A stretch of 64,000 nt of DNA. Origin: Micromonospora olivasterospora. Its GTDB lineage: Bacteria; Actinomycetota; Actinomycetes; Mycobacteriales; Micromonosporaceae. The position numbers and the translations under genes are program-made. Shown here in pieces: positions 1-9,389 of this stretch. Within the stretch, counting starts at the first letter, position 1, and each line of letters begins with the position of its first letter. The notes below the pieces were generated by a model. It did no database searches and was not told the origin of the DNA. It saw nothing but the letters and a program-made list of their open reading frames with translations. The stretch spans positions 6,386,001 to 6,450,000 of the forward strand of contig NZ_VLKE01000001.1 in the NCBI RefSeq assembly GCF_007830265.1, in the 5' to 3' direction.

Positions 1-642
1 GGTCGCCCCCACGACGCGGGCACCCTCGAGATCGATCCGCACGACGGGGGTCGATCGCCGCAGGCGGGCACCTTCTCTCTGGGCCGCGTGCATCAGATTG
101 ACGGCCGCGAGGGTCGGGTCACCGACGTACCCCGACTGCGCGGTGTAGAGAGCGCCGGGCAGCAACTCTGTCGGCTCGGACCAGAACTCGTCGTCGTCCA
201 CGGGCCGGGGCGGTCCGAACCGGTGGAAGTCGAAGTACGGGAAGTGGCCACTCATCTCGTCCAGCGACCACTCCTCGTACGAGACCTCGGCGGCCCTCAT
301 CGCCGCTGCGGCTCGGTCGACGAACCCGGTCCCGGCGTCAAGGATCAGCGAGCCACACCGCACGAAACGCGCGACCTCCTCGGTGCTGTCGGCACCGAGG
401 AAGCCGCGCCAGTTGTTCCACACCGCCAGGGCGTCGGCAGCGAGCGCCGAGCTCTGCGCGTCGCTCGCGTGGACGCGGATGATGCCTGCCGACGACCCGG
501 TCGAACCGTCTCCGATCCCGCTGTTGCGGTCGACCACGAGCACGTCGTGGCCCGCCTTCGCCAGCGCGAAGGCGGCACTGGCGCCGATCACCCCCGCCCC
601 GACGATCAGCACGTCAGCGCGGTTCTCTACCTCGGTACCCAT
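1..642 (-). CDS. FAD-dependent oxidoreductase (DAO family), partial at the window edge
   Basis: The reverse strand reads without a stop for 214 codons from ATG at 642 to the window edge, so the C-terminal part is missing. A GAGGG ribosome site precedes the ATG. Residues about 11-35 form a dinucleotide-binding fold (VLIVGAGVIGASAAF, then an acidic strand end LVVDRN), which is typical of D-amino-acid-oxidase-like flavoproteins such as sarcosine or glycine oxidases. Next comes a GSTGSSAGIIR segment that usually contacts the flavin. The substrate is unknown, and amine or N-methyl amino acid oxidation is the family's usual role. It is co-directional with the NTF2-like gene and opposite to the monooxygenase, so it probably belongs to the same catabolic locus. 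Confidence 0.85.
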   Translation of the reverse strand, partial: MGTEVENRADVLIVGAGVIGASAAFALAKAGHDVLVVDRNSGIGDGSTGSSAGIIRVHASDAQSSALAADALAVWNNWRGFLGADSTEEVARFVRCGSLILDAGTGFVDRAAAAMRAAEVSYEEWSLDEMSGHFPYFDFHRFGPPRPVDDDEFWSEPTELLPGALYTAQSGYVGDPTLAAVNLMHAAQREGARLRRSTPVVRIDLEGARVVGAT

Positions 643-696
643 GTTCCCTCACAGTCTGGATCAACGCGGCGCTCAACGATCGTCAACGGCGGAGAT

Positions 697-1098
697 TCAG
701 AGACCCCAGCCGGCGTGCGGCTGAAGAGCCCCCTTCTGCTTGACGAACGACTCGCGCAGGTCCGCAACCCTGTTCCCGGCGAAGGTCAGCAGGAAGTTGC
801 CCGCCAGGGTGTAGTCCTCCCCGCCCGAGCGGAGGGTGGCCCACCATTCGACGCCCACCCGGTCTCCCTCGATCACCGGCGTCCCGTAGCGGAAGTCGAC
901 ATCAGAGACGCCAACGAGCGCGGCCTCCCAAAACCCCGCGATGGCGTCGTGACCGACGAACGGCTGCTCCAGGAAGGGGCTGTTCCGGTAGCTGGCGTCC
1001 TCGGTCATGATGGCCGCCGCCCCCTCCACGTCGCCTTCGCGCCACACCCGCCCGAACTCCTCCAGCCATGCCTTGACGACGTCAGCCGAAACGCTCAC
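697..1098 (-). CDS. NTF2-like / SnoaL-like small protein
   Basis: A 133-residue protein with the cone-shaped NTF2 fold signature: an N-terminal helix (VKAWLEEFGRVWREGDVEGAAAIMTEDASYRNSPF, cited here only by type), a FVGHDAIAGFW segment and a C-terminal run of beta strands with WWATLRSGGEDY. Members are limonene-epoxide-hydrolase-like enzymes, SnoaL cyclases or ligand binders, so the reaction cannot be assigned. I chose GTG at 1098 because GAGGAAG sits just upstream; the frame stays open to 1185 but that extension is low-complexity. The gene lies 54 bases upstream of the FAD oxidoreductase start and shares its direction, consistent with a two-gene operon. It is divergent from the monooxygenase at 1301. 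Confidence 0.75.
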   Translation of the reverse strand: MSVSADVVKAWLEEFGRVWREGDVEGAAAIMTEDASYRNSPFLEQPFVGHDAIAGFWEAALVGVSDVDFRYGTPVIEGDRVGVEWWATLRSGGEDYTLAGNFLLTFAGNRVADLRESFVKQKGALQPHAGWGL

Positions 1099-1210
1099 TT
1101 GATCTTCCTCGCTCTCGTTGGGGGCGGAACCGCATCGGCCACGGTGCGGCCGGCGTCGCGGCCGGCCGCCCACCCGGCCCGGCACAACTCTATGCGAGAT
1201 GTCGCCGCTA

Positions 1211-1224
1211 GCATAGTATTATGC
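1211..1224. promoter_or_regulatory. Candidate operator, inverted repeat GCATA-N4-TATGC
   Basis: The 202-base divergent spacer between the NTF2-like gene and the monooxygenase contains a perfect inverted repeat with 5-bp arms and a 4-bp spacer. It is AT-rich against a GC-rich background and well placed to control one or both promoters. No regulator can be matched to it by sequence alone. Confidence 0.35.
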
Positions 1225-1300
1225 GGGCGAGAAACGGCCAGCTCCGGCACTGCGCATCCCGCACGGACGTCCGTCTCGCCAGAAGGAGGTAGCAACCCGA

Positions 1301-3286
1301 ATGACACCGACTCCCGAACCTGGTGCCGACGAGATGCATCGGTTCGACGACCTCTACCAGGTTTCTCGGTCCGAAGCCATCGTCGAGGACGACGAGTTCC
1401 TCAAGCACATGGCGGCCGGCTCGGAGCTGCCCGTCCTGCTCGCTGCGCTGGCGGCAGCTCTCGGCGACACGTCGATCCTGCACGCGGACCTCCAACCGCC
1501 CCTGACGCCAATGGACACGCAGCCGCACCCGCACGGTGGGATGTCGGAGGAGCAGAAGGAGAAGGCCGTTGCCGTCGCCCTCTCTGCGCTGACCGTCCTG
1601 CGCGACAAGGGGATCACCACGGTCGACGTGCTGCCGGACGAGACAGTTCGAGAGATCCTCCACTACCTCAGCGGCGGGCGAGAGGAGTGGTATCGGATGC
1701 TGACCCATGAGCTCGACCTCGCAACCGACAAGGGCGGCCGGCCGTCCTGGAGGTTCGGGGACGTCGCGAAGGGGCGACCGTTCCCCACCCTCATCATCGG
1801 CGCGGGTGTCGCGGGGATCGCCGCCGCTCACCGGTTCGCCCAGGCGGAAGTGCCGTTCACCCTGATCGAGGCCAACACGTCCGTGGGCGGTACGTGGGCG
1901 AAGAACACCTATCCCGGGGTCCGGCTCGACACTCCCACCTTCGGATACTCCTACTCGTTCGCGCAGCGCGGGGACTGGCCGCACCAGTTCGCGCAGGGCG
2001 GCGAAATCCTCGACTACCTTCGTGACGTGGCCGAGCGGGCCGGAATCATCGACAGGATCGAGTTCTCGACCAGACTCCTTCGCCTGCGCTGGGACGACGA
2101 CGGCAGGTTCTGGGAGGCGACCACCCGCGGACCGGACGGCGGCGAACAGGTCCGCCGGTTCTCGGCGGTGGTCGGCGCGTTGGGCCAGCTCGACAGGCCG
2201 AACATCCCGGAGTTCGAGGGCCAGAGCCTGTTCCGCGGAACGACGATGCACTCGCAGGAGTGGGATCACGCAACCGACCTGCGGGGCAAGCGGGTTGCCG
2301 TCATCGGCACCGGCGCGAGCGCCTACCAGATCGTGCCCGCCATCGTCGGTGATGTGGACGCCCTCACCGTCTTCCAGCGCAGTGCGCCGTGGATGCTGCC
2401 GGCGCCGAACTATCACCACCCGATGACGGACGCGTTCAGCTGGCTCGTGCGGAAGGTTCCGCACTATGCGCAGTGGTACCGCCTCTGGGTGATCCTCACG
2501 GGCATCCCCGGACGGACCCATACCGTCACGGCGGAAGAGGACTGGCCCGGCGCGCCGCTCAGCGTCTCGGCCAAGAACCAGGAGCTGCGGGAGTACCTCG
2601 TCGCCCGACTCGAGGCCCAGTTCCAGGACGCCCCGGAACTCCTCCAGCACATCGTCCCCACGTACCCGCCCGGCGCGAAGCGCATGCTGCGGGACAACGA
2701 GGTGTGGGCCGCTGCGCTGCTCGCCGAGAAGACGACGCTCGTGACTTCCGGGATCGCGCGGTTCACCGAGGACGGGATCGTCGACAACGACGGTCTCCTG
2801 CACGAGGTGGACGTCATCGTGTACGCGACCGGCTTCAAGCCGTCCGACTATCTCGACGAGGTCGAGGTCCTGGGACGAGACGGTATGGAGATCCACGAGT
2901 TCTGGGACGGTGACGCACGCGCCCACAACGGCGTCATGGTCCCGGGTTTCCCCAACTTCTTCCTGATCTATGGCCCCAACGTGGGTGGCGTTGTCGCGGG
3001 CAGCCTGCACTTCATGCTGGAGCGCGCCGTCGAGTACTCACTCAAGGCGATTCACGAGGTTCTTCGCCGGGGAGCGGCCGCGATCGACGTACGCGGAGAG
3101 GCGCTCGACCGCTTCGTGGCGTGGGTCGACCAGGGCAACCGGAGGATGGCGTGGGGCCAGCCGTATGTGAGCACCTGGTATCAGAACCGACACGGACGGG
3201 TGTCCCAGATCTGGCCGTACACCAATGTGGAGTACTGGGAGATCACCGAGTCGATCACCGAGTCGGACCACGAGTTCCTCGACTAG
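1301..3286 (+). CDS. Flavin-containing Baeyer-Villiger type monooxygenase
   Basis: A 661-residue class B flavoprotein monooxygenase. Residues 167-172 are GAGVAG, the FAD-binding Rossmann motif. Residues 311-322 are FRGTTMHSQEWD, which match the Baeyer-Villiger fingerprint FxGxxxHxxxW(D/P). A second Rossmann motif GTGASA near 336 binds NADPH, and YATGF lies towards the C-terminus. The roughly 160-residue extension before the first Rossmann motif and the total length resemble 4-hydroxyacetophenone monooxygenase. Such enzymes turn ketones into esters or lactones with O2 and NADPH, and an alpha/beta hydrolase gene directly follows, which suits ester hydrolysis. The start has a strong AGAAGGAGG site 11 bases upstream. 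The true substrate is unknown. Confidence 0.88.
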   Translation: MTPTPEPGADEMHRFDDLYQVSRSEAIVEDDEFLKHMAAGSELPVLLAALAAALGDTSILHADLQPPLTPMDTQPHPHGGMSEEQKEKAVAVALSALTVLRDKGITTVDVLPDETVREILHYLSGGREEWYRMLTHELDLATDKGGRPSWRFGDVAKGRPFPTLIIGAGVAGIAAAHRFAQAEVPFTLIEANTSVGGTWAKNTYPGVRLDTPTFGYSYSFAQRGDWPHQFAQGGEILDYLRDVAERAGIIDRIEFSTRLLRLRWDDDGRFWEATTRGPDGGEQVRRFSAVVGALGQLDRPNIPEFEGQSLFRGTTMHSQEWDHATDLRGKRVAVIGTGASAYQIVPAIVGDVDALTVFQRSAPWMLPAPNYHHPMTDAFSWLVRKVPHYAQWYRLWVILTGIPGRTHTVTAEEDWPGAPLSVSAKNQELREYLVARLEAQFQDAPELLQHIVPTYPPGAKRMLRDNEVWAAALLAEKTTLVTSGIARFTEDGIVDNDGLLHEVDVIVYATGFKPSDYLDEVEVLGRDGMEIHEFWDGDARAHNGVMVPGFPNFFLIYGPNVGGVVAGSLHFMLERAVEYSLKAIHEVLRRGAAAIDVRGEALDRFVAWVDQGNRRMAWGQPYVSTWYQNRHGRVSQIWPYTNVEYWEITESITESDHEFLD

Positions 3287-3343
3287 GCCGGCAGATCCCC
3301 GATGACCCCTGGCACCACGCATCCCTCCACAGGAGACACCGAC

Positions 3344-4227
3344 ATGTCGACAATCAAACGAGACCAGATCAACGTCGGCGGGCTTGTGACGAGCTTCCTG
3401 TCGGCGGGATCCCCGTCCGCACACCCCCTGGTACTGCTGCACGACGGGGCATGGGGTGGTTCGGCCGAGGCAAGCTGGATCAACGTGATCCCCACCCTGG
3501 CGAAGCGCTACAGGGTGATCGCACCAGACCTCTACGGCTACGGGGCCTCCAGCAAGATGGTGCAACTCGACGTGGCGCCGTACGAGTTCCGGCTCCGCCA
3601 GGTAGCGGCGCTGCTCGACGCGCTCGGTCTGGAGGACCGCCCACCCACCTCGTCGGCAACTCCTTCGGCGGCGCCATGGCGCTGCGGGCGGCGACCCTGC
3701 CCTGGTTCTCGTGGCGCGTCAGCGCGGCCGTGTCGATCTCAGGAACGGGCGGCCCGTACCGCACCAGGGAGGGGCTGGCCGCGCTGTCGCGCTTCGACGG
3801 CTCCCACGCGGACATGCTGCGGATCGTGCGACTGCTCACCGATAATTTCCCGGCGATCGACGACCACGTCGAGCTTCGGCTACGTGACGCGTGCAACCCG
3901 GGCCACTACAGAGCGGTGGCTGCCGCCGGACTCGCCACCCCGTTCGAGAGCGCGCCGAAGCACCGCGACGACTACCCGCGGAGCCTCCGAACGGTCCGGA
4001 CGCCACTGGCGCTGGTGAGCGGGCGCCAGGACAACCTCGTCGAGCCGGACTGGGCGCACAGGATCGCCGAGCACGCCCCCAGCTGCAAGGTCTACGAGAT
4101 CGATGCGAGGCACTCCCCCAACATCAGTGACCCCGAGACGACGGCGGCTCTCCTCCTCACGATCGTGGGCGAGCTCGAGGGTGGCGCCGCGACGCACGAC
4201 CATGCCGCGCCCGGGACGAGCCGGTGA
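3344..4227 (+). pseudogene. Alpha/beta hydrolase with a frameshift (or a sequence error)
   Basis: Translation from ATG at 3344 (AGGAG at 3331) gives a good hydrolase N-terminus (PLVLLHDG oxyanion region, VIAPDLYGYG). The similarity then jumps to another frame near base 3640, where THLVGNSFGG supplies the GxSxG nucleophile elbow and the rest runs to 4227, including a late ALVSGRQDNLV acid region and a DARHSPN histidine. One missing base inside the C-rich stretch around 3636-3648 explains the break. Every catalytic element is present across the two frames, so either the mutation is recent or it is an assembly error. It would act downstream of the monooxygenase, probably on an ester or lactone product. 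Confidence 0.8.
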
Positions 4228-4847
4228 CGCGGAAGCCGACGGTCCCTCACGGAGCCAGTCGCGTTCGCGGGGATCTCGGCCAGGGGGCCGGAGCCGCCCC
4301 AGCGAGCGGGCGACCTGGTGACGGCGGGGTGCCGGCACCGCTGCGCCGGTTCTGCCAGCTTCGGCCGACTCCGTGGGCGACGGGTGCGGGTGTGACCCGC
4401 GAAGTGGTGTCCTACCACGAGAGCCGGAGGCTGGCCACCGGCCGGCCGCCCTGGCGGCTGAGCATCGCCGACCTGACCGGACCAGGCCCGTTCTCACGCC
4501 TGCCGGGGATCACCCGCACCTTCGTTCCGATCGACAGCCCTGTCGAGCTGCGGGTGGATGGTGAGACCCACCGCATCGCCGCTGCCACGCCGTTCTCGTT
4601 CGCCGGCGACTCCGAGACGACGCTGGTCCGGCTGACGGCGCCGTGCCGTGCCGTCAACCTCATGGTCAAGGCCGACGACCCCGACCCGGCTGAACTCCTG
4701 CCCTGCCGGTTCCCAGGGCTGGAGGTCCCGACGGCCGTCGTCGTGATCGCCCTCACCGCTGGCCGCGAAACCAGCAGGCTCGACGTCTGGCGACCGTCGG
4801 CCGCCCTCGACGGGCTAGGGGTTCGGCAGTGGCTCGCGGTTCGGTGA
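4224..4847 (+). CDS. hutD: HutD/Ves family protein
   Basis: The conserved core reads TPWATGAGVTREVV (the family's PWxNGGGxTRE block, degenerate here), PPWRLSIADL, GPFSRLPGITRTF, then FSFAGDSE and VNLMV. HutD is a small bicupin-like protein found in histidine utilisation clusters; it is thought to bind a pathway intermediate such as formylglutamate and set the upper limit of pathway activity. The outer start is GTG at 4224, overlapping the hydrolase stop as GTGA. The first 35 residues are low-complexity, so GTG at 4329 is an equally likely start. It converges with hutF. The usual NGGG motif is altered, so ligand binding may differ. Confidence 0.72.
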   Translation: MTRKPTVPHGASRVRGDLGQGAGAAPASGRPGDGGVPAPLRRFCQLRPTPWATGAGVTREVVSYHESRRLATGRPPWRLSIADLTGPGPFSRLPGITRTFVPIDSPVELRVDGETHRIAAATPFSFAGDSETTLVRLTAPCRAVNLMVKADDPDPAELLPCRFPGLEVPTAVVVIALTAGRETSRLDVWRPSAALDGLGVRQWLAVR

Positions 4848-4984
4848 CCTTGGAGAGACTGTCAGTAGGCACTGTCTGAGGCGGCGGGTGCGTTCGACCG
4901 GCCGGCGGTTGCTGGCCTGCATCGGGGCGCGCCCGGCCGGGCAGCAGTGCGGCGAACCGAACCCAGCCGGGTTCCAACAGCGAA

Positions 4985-5070
4985 GGGCAGCGCAGGCACG
5001 GGAATCCTTGTCGGTCACGGAGCGTGAAGAACTCACATGATCGGTAAAGTCCCGTGCCTGTCTGCTGCCC
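4985..5070. repeat. Inverted repeat pair between convergent hutD and hutF
   Basis: GGGCAGCGCAGGCACGGGA at 4985-5003 is matched, with a small internal difference, by its reverse complement at 5050-5070, with 46 bases between. The pair lies in the 238-base gap between two convergent genes. It could be a bidirectional terminator or the ends of a tiny mobile element. There is no open frame inside. Confidence 0.5.
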
Positions 5071-5085
5071 GCGAACGGTTACCTC

Positions 5086-6372
5086 TCAGCAGCCGGGACG
5101 TGTCAGCCGACCCCCGACGATGGTTGCCCGCACATCGCAGGCACGCGCCGCGAGTGGCAACTGCCAGGGGTCGGCACCTCGGACTCTCGTCGACGCCGCG
5201 TCGATTTCGACCGCGTCCCAGTGCTCGCCCACGCGCAGTCCCGGCGGAAGCCCAGGATTCCGCGACAGAGCGAGGGATTCGTACCCCCTGACTGTTCCCG
5301 CCGCCCAGAGCGTGTCCGGCGGGAAAACCCCACGTCGCTGCAGCCGCAAGCGCTGGTCGAGTTCCAAACGGCTGAGCTCCTCGAACGGATCGATCACCGC
5401 GTGCTGGTCCGAGCCGATGGCGAGGCGTGCCTTCGCGTCCTGGAGCTCGGGGGCAGGGCCGATCCCGTCGCCGAGATCAGCTTCGGTCGTGGGACACATC
5501 ACGATCGTCGCGCCGGCGTCGCCGAGCAGGCCGATGTCGCCAGTGGTCAGGTGCGTCGCGTGAACTGCGGAGAACCGCGACGACACCAGCCCGTGATCCG
5601 CGAGCAGGCCGACCGGAGTGAGGCCGTGCGCCTCCAGGCAGGCCTGGTTCTCCGCGGGCTGCTCGGACACGTGGGCGTGCAGCGGCACGTCCTGAGGTAG
5701 GCCGTCGGCGATCACGGAGAGGTCGGATCGCGATACCGCTCGGACCGAGTGAATGGCGGCACCCAGGGTGACGAGTCCGCCAGCCTGTTCTGAGAGCACG
5801 TCGCGCAGCCGATGCCAGCGGTCCAACCACCGATGGGCGTCTCCGTCGCTGAACCGCTGCTGCTCCGCGCCCAGTGGCTCGTTGACGCCACCCCACAGGT
5901 AGCAGGTGTCCAGAAGTACCAGCCGAACGCCGGCGGCGGCCGCCGCCGCCGCCAGCGCCAGCTCCATCTCGTGACCGCCGTACGGCGTTCCGCCAGGCTG
6001 GTGGTGCAGGTAGTGAAACTCACCGACTGCCGTGTAACCGGCGTCGCGCATCTCCTTGAAGACCCGCTCCGCGACGACGTGGTAGCTGTCCGGCGTCAGA
6101 CGGTTGGCGACGTCGTACATCCGCTGCCGCCACTGCCAGAAGTCACCCCCGTTGGCGTGCGTACGACCGCGCAGCTCTCGATGAAACGCATGGGAATGGG
6201 CGTTCGCGAATCCCGGCACGACCATTCCGAGCACGACATCGTCGGGCTGCGGCGGCACGCCTGCGACGACCTCGACGACCACACCGTCCACCGCCTCCAC
6301 CCGCACCCTCTCGGCCAGGCCTCCCTCCACGAGCGCGACCTGGCAGTGGAAGCGCTGCCGTTCGCCGCTCAT
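5086..6372 (-). CDS. hutF: Formimidoylglutamate deiminase HutF
   Basis: A 428-residue amidohydrolase. The metal-binding signature NAHSHAFHR occurs near residue 57, followed by HAHVSEQ, a HATH segment and GSDQHAVIDP with the catalytic Asp. This set is characteristic of HutF, which converts N-formimino-L-glutamate and water to N-formyl-L-glutamate and ammonia in the five-step histidine route. The ATG at 6372 overlaps the stop of the upstream M20 gene by four bases, so the two are translationally coupled. The pairing implies that the deformylation step is next door. The atrazine-hydrolase-like superfamily is broad, but the motif spacing and hut neighbours favour HutF. Confidence 0.87.
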   Translation of the reverse strand: MSGERQRFHCQVALVEGGLAERVRVEAVDGVVVEVVAGVPPQPDDVVLGMVVPGFANAHSHAFHRELRGRTHANGGDFWQWRQRMYDVANRLTPDSYHVVAERVFKEMRDAGYTAVGEFHYLHHQPGGTPYGGHEMELALAAAAAAAGVRLVLLDTCYLWGGVNEPLGAEQQRFSDGDAHRWLDRWHRLRDVLSEQAGGLVTLGAAIHSVRAVSRSDLSVIADGLPQDVPLHAHVSEQPAENQACLEAHGLTPVGLLADHGLVSSRFSAVHATHLTTGDIGLLGDAGATIVMCPTTEADLGDGIGPAPELQDAKARLAIGSDQHAVIDPFEELSRLELDQRLRLQRRGVFPPDTLWAAGTVRGYESLALSRNPGLPPGLRVGEHWDAVEIDAASTRVRGADPWQLPLAARACDVRATIVGGRLTRPGC

Positions 6373-7580
6373 CGGGATGCCCCGCCGGTGAGGTCTCGGA
6401 GAACGGCGGCAAGCCCTTGTGCTCCGACCTCGCAGTCCTCCTCGCGGGCGGCCTCCTCCGGGGCGTGCGAGACGCCAGTCGGATTCCGGACGAAGATCAT
6501 CGCGGATGGGACGTACGCGGAGAGGACACCTGCGTCGTGGCCAGCGCCTGTCGGTATCGCCGGCACGCCGCCGAGCAGACCGGCGATCCTCGCCGTGAGC
6601 GGCTCGTCGAAAAGGACCAACGGCGAAAACGACTCCTCGTGGACCTCAAGGGCACAGCCCTCGGCCGCAACCCGCTTCTGGATGAGCGCAACCGTCGTGT
6701 CCAACTGCACGCGTACCTCAGAGTCGGTATGAGCCCGGATGTCGAGCCAGGCGTCGACACGCGAGGCGATGACATTCGTGCCGTTCGGGGTGACCGAGAT
6801 GCGGCCGATGGTGCCACGAGCGGCCGGTCGCTCCAAGGCGATCTCGCGGACCGCAAGGGCCGCCGACGAGAGCGCGACCACCGGGTCGCGGCGTCCCTGC
6901 ATCGGCGTGGTCCCGGCATGGTTCCCCTCCCCGACGATCGAGAGCCGCCACCTGCCGTGCGCCATGATCGCCGAACCCACCGCGAGGGGGAGACCGCGGT
7001 CCTCCAGGTCGAGGCCCTGCTCGACGTGAAGTTCGAGGAACATGTCGATGCCGGCGAGTCGGTCGGGGTCCGGGCCGATGGTGGAGACCCCCAGGCCCGC
7101 CTGCCGCCAGGCCTCTTCGAGGGTGACGCCACTGCGGTCGACCCGGGCGAGCGCGTCCTCCGGCGCGATCTCACCGACCATCAGTCGAGAGCCCAGGCAC
7201 GGCATGCCGAAGCGGGATCCTTCTTCCTCCGCGAACGCGCAGACGGCAATCGGCCGCGTGGGACACCAGCCATCAGCCTTGAGGATCGCGACCGCCTCGA
7301 GTGCACTCACCACACCGAGAGGTCCGTCGAACGCGCCTCCGCCGGGGACGGAGTCAAGGTGACTGCCTGTCGCGACGGCGCCCTGTCGCGACTCGCCCCA
7401 CCACGCCCACAGGTTCCCGTTCCCGTCCACCTCGACGGAAAGACCCAGTGCTTCCGCTGAGCTTCTGAACCAGCTGCGAAGCGCCACCTCCGCCGGCTCC
7501 AGCAGATGACGCGAGTAGCCACCGCGGACGTTGTCTCGGCCGATCTCGCTGATCTCCGCCAATCTGTCACGAACCGACAC
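6369..7580 (-). CDS. M20 family amidohydrolase (allantoate/N-carbamoyl amino acid type), likely N-formylglutamate hydrolase
   Basis: A 403-residue dinuclear zinc hydrolase of the hydantoinase/carbamoylase branch. Metal and substrate motifs in order: GSHLDSVPGGGAFDGPLG, EEEGSRF, HVEQG, HAGTTPM, GAGHDAG and GVSHAPEE. By family it would be called allantoate amidohydrolase. It is directly coupled to hutF, and no HutG is present, so I infer that it removes the formyl group from N-formylglutamate to give glutamate and formate. Similar neighbours occur in other actinomycete hut loci. The start is GTG at 7580 after a GAGGGG-rich site. The 259-base gap upstream (7581-7839) has no gene I can support. 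Confidence 0.82.
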   Translation of the reverse strand: MSVRDRLAEISEIGRDNVRGGYSRHLLEPAEVALRSWFRSSAEALGLSVEVDGNGNLWAWWGESRQGAVATGSHLDSVPGGGAFDGPLGVVSALEAVAILKADGWCPTRPIAVCAFAEEEGSRFGMPCLGSRLMVGEIAPEDALARVDRSGVTLEEAWRQAGLGVSTIGPDPDRLAGIDMFLELHVEQGLDLEDRGLPLAVGSAIMAHGRWRLSIVGEGNHAGTTPMQGRRDPVVALSSAALAVREIALERPAARGTIGRISVTPNGTNVIASRVDAWLDIRAHTDSEVRVQLDTTVALIQKRVAAEGCALEVHEESFSPLVLFDEPLTARIAGLLGGVPAIPTGAGHDAGVLSAYVPSAMIFVRNPTGVSHAPEEAAREEDCEVGAQGLAAVLRDLTGGASR

Positions 7581-7839
7581 GGCGCCCGCCCCTCGCGTCG
7601 ACGTGCGTCATTGGTCGCCGTCGACCGACAGCGGCGTGGTCATGGAAGGCTGTACTGGGCATAAGCTCTGTCAACGTCGTTTCTATCGGGGACACAGGTC
7701 CTCACCGGCATCTTGAGTTCGTCTGCAGGCGCGTTCTACATGTTGCCGCCTCGAGCACCGGGACATGGCCGCAGGGGCTCGGGCGGTAACGGCGGTGCAG
7801 TCTTCCACATTCGACCGTGCCGTCACTCGCGGACAACGC

Positions 7840-8625
7840 TCACGGGCCTAGGAAGAAGTCGACCAGCAGATCCGAGACGGTCGTGGGCTGCTCGAGGGGC
7901 GCGGCATGTGCCGCATCAGGAACGCACTGGAGAGATCCGCGCGGCAGCCCTCGAGCGAGCTCGGCCGACTTGCGCTCGGGGACGAGCTGGTCGTACTCGC
8001 CCCACAGCGCGAGAGCGCGGACGTCCATCCGGGACAGGTCGGGCGAGACGTCGTAGGCGGCGAGAGCCTCGCACGCCCACGCGTAACTACGGTCGTCGGC
8101 GCGACGAAGTTCCTCGATCATCGACGCCGCTCGCTCGCCGCGGTGCTCTCGCGTCGCCGGCGCGAACCAGCGCTGCAGCGATCCCGCCGCCAACGCCTCA
8201 GTCCCTTCCGAGCGCACCAAGGCAGCCCGCTCAGCCCAGGCCGCTGGTGCGTCGACGTTGGCGCCGGCGGAGATGACCGCAACCGCGTCGACGCGCTCGG
8301 CATGCCGGCGGGCCACGTCCATCCCCACGGTGCCACCGATGGAGACGCCCGCGTACAGGAACTTGGAGACCCCGCGTGCGCCGAGCTGACCGACCACCGC
8401 GTCGGACAGGTCGCTGATGGTGAACGCATCGTCTGCGGCGGGCGAGGCGCCGTGTCCGGGTAGGTCCCAGGTGACGACACGGAAGTGTTTTGCGAGCAAC
8501 GCGGCCGCGTCGGCCCAGAGGGCGGATGACGTACCCAAGGAGTGGCCGAGGACCAGGCACGGAGCATCCGTGGCGCCGTGTGGCTCACCGAACGTGATCT
8601 GCAGGTTGACCATACCGACTCTCAC
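7840..8625 (-). CDS. Alpha/beta hydrolase, 3-oxoadipate enol-lactonase-like
   Basis: A 261-residue hydrolase with LVLGHSLG (oxyanion hole), WDLPGHG, the nucleophile elbow GVSIGG, an Asp in [10 protein letters not shown] and a His in [11 protein letters not shown]. The overall pattern is like PcaD and related lactonases. The GTG at 8625 overlaps the stop of the ABC ATPase gene; ATG at 8613 after GAGAG is an alternative. It forms the last gene of the transporter operon, so it probably processes an imported compound or a lactone or ester formed from it. The specific substrate is not visible. Confidence 0.8.
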   Translation of the reverse strand: MRVGMVNLQITFGEPHGATDAPCLVLGHSLGTSSALWADAAALLAKHFRVVTWDLPGHGASPAADDAFTISDLSDAVVGQLGARGVSKFLYAGVSIGGTVGMDVARRHAERVDAVAVISAGANVDAPAAWAERAALVRSEGTEALAAGSLQRWFAPATREHRGERAASMIEELRRADDRSYAWACEALAAYDVSPDLSRMDVRALALWGEYDQLVPERKSAELARGLPRGSLQCVPDAAHAAPLEQPTTVSDLLVDFFLGP

Positions 8626-9389
8626 TTCACGTGGTTCAGGAAGTTCTTCGTACGCTCGGATGTCGGCGAATCGATCAGCTTCTTGGCGTCGTCGATCTCG
8701 GCGATCCGGCCCTGATCCATGAAGGCAACCCGATCGGCGACGTCCCGCGCGAACCGCATCTCGTGGGTCACCACGATCATGGTCATCCCCCGCTCAGCCA
8801 CGCGACGCATCACCGACAGCACCTCCCCGACGAGCTCGGGATCCAGTGCGCTCGTCGGCTCGTCGAACAGCATGAGCCTCGGCTCCATGGCCAGCGCGCG
8901 GGCGATGGCGACACGTTGCTGCTGCCCACCGGAGAGATGGCGCGGGTACGAGTTCTCCAGGTGCGCCAGTCCGACGTCAGACAAGCTCGCCCGCGCGCGG
9001 GCGACCGCCTCGCTCCTTGCGAATCCCCGGACCTTGACAAGGCCGATGGCCACGTTCTCGAGCGCTGTCAGGTGGGAAAAGAGGTTGAAGTGCTGGAAGA
9101 CCATGCCGATGCGCTGGCGGTACCTCGCGATCTCGGCCTCGCTGGGCTCGTGGAGCTCCCCGTTCTTGACCGTCGCGCCCGCGAATTCGTTCTCTACCTG
9201 GATGTAGCCGCCATCGATCTGTTCGAGGACGTTCACGCAACGAAGCAGCGTGCTCTTTCCTGAGCCTGACGGCCCGATCAGACACAACACCTCTCCGTGC
9301 ATGACGTCGAGGTCGATGCCTTTGAGGACCTCGATCTCGCCGTAGCACTTCCGCACGTCCCGGATGGTCACAAGTGGCTGCTGCTTCAC
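8622..9389 (-). CDS. Polar amino acid ABC transporter, ATP-binding protein
   Basis: A 255-residue ATPase of the HisP/GlnQ family. Walker A is GPSGSGKST at residues 39-47, the signature is LSGGQQQR, and Walker B is [14 protein letters not shown] with the H-loop VVTHEM. These proteins energise uptake of polar amino acids at the inner face of the membrane. It overlaps the upstream permease stop by four bases and the downstream hydrolase, giving a tight operon. The nearby ammonia-lyase and hut genes suggest histidine or a derivative as the cargo. Confidence 0.93.
   Translation of the reverse strand: MKQQPLVTIRDVRKCYGEIEVLKGIDLDVMHGEVLCLIGPSGSGKSTLLRCVNVLEQIDGGYIQVENEFAGATVKNGELHEPSEAEIARYRQRIGMVFQHFNLFSHLTALENVAIGLVKVRGFARSEAVARARASLSDVGLAHLENSYPRHLSGGQQQRVAIARALAMEPRLMLFDEPTSALDPELVGEVLSVMRRVAERGMTMIVVTHEMRFARDVADRVAFMDQGRIAEIDDAKKLIDSPTSERTKNFLNHVK

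Noticed and set aside
1208..3010. 600-codon reverse-strand open frame opposite the monooxygenase
   Set aside because: It is a shadow of the real gene caused by high GC at third positions; it has no family resemblance while the forward frame has all monooxygenase motifs.
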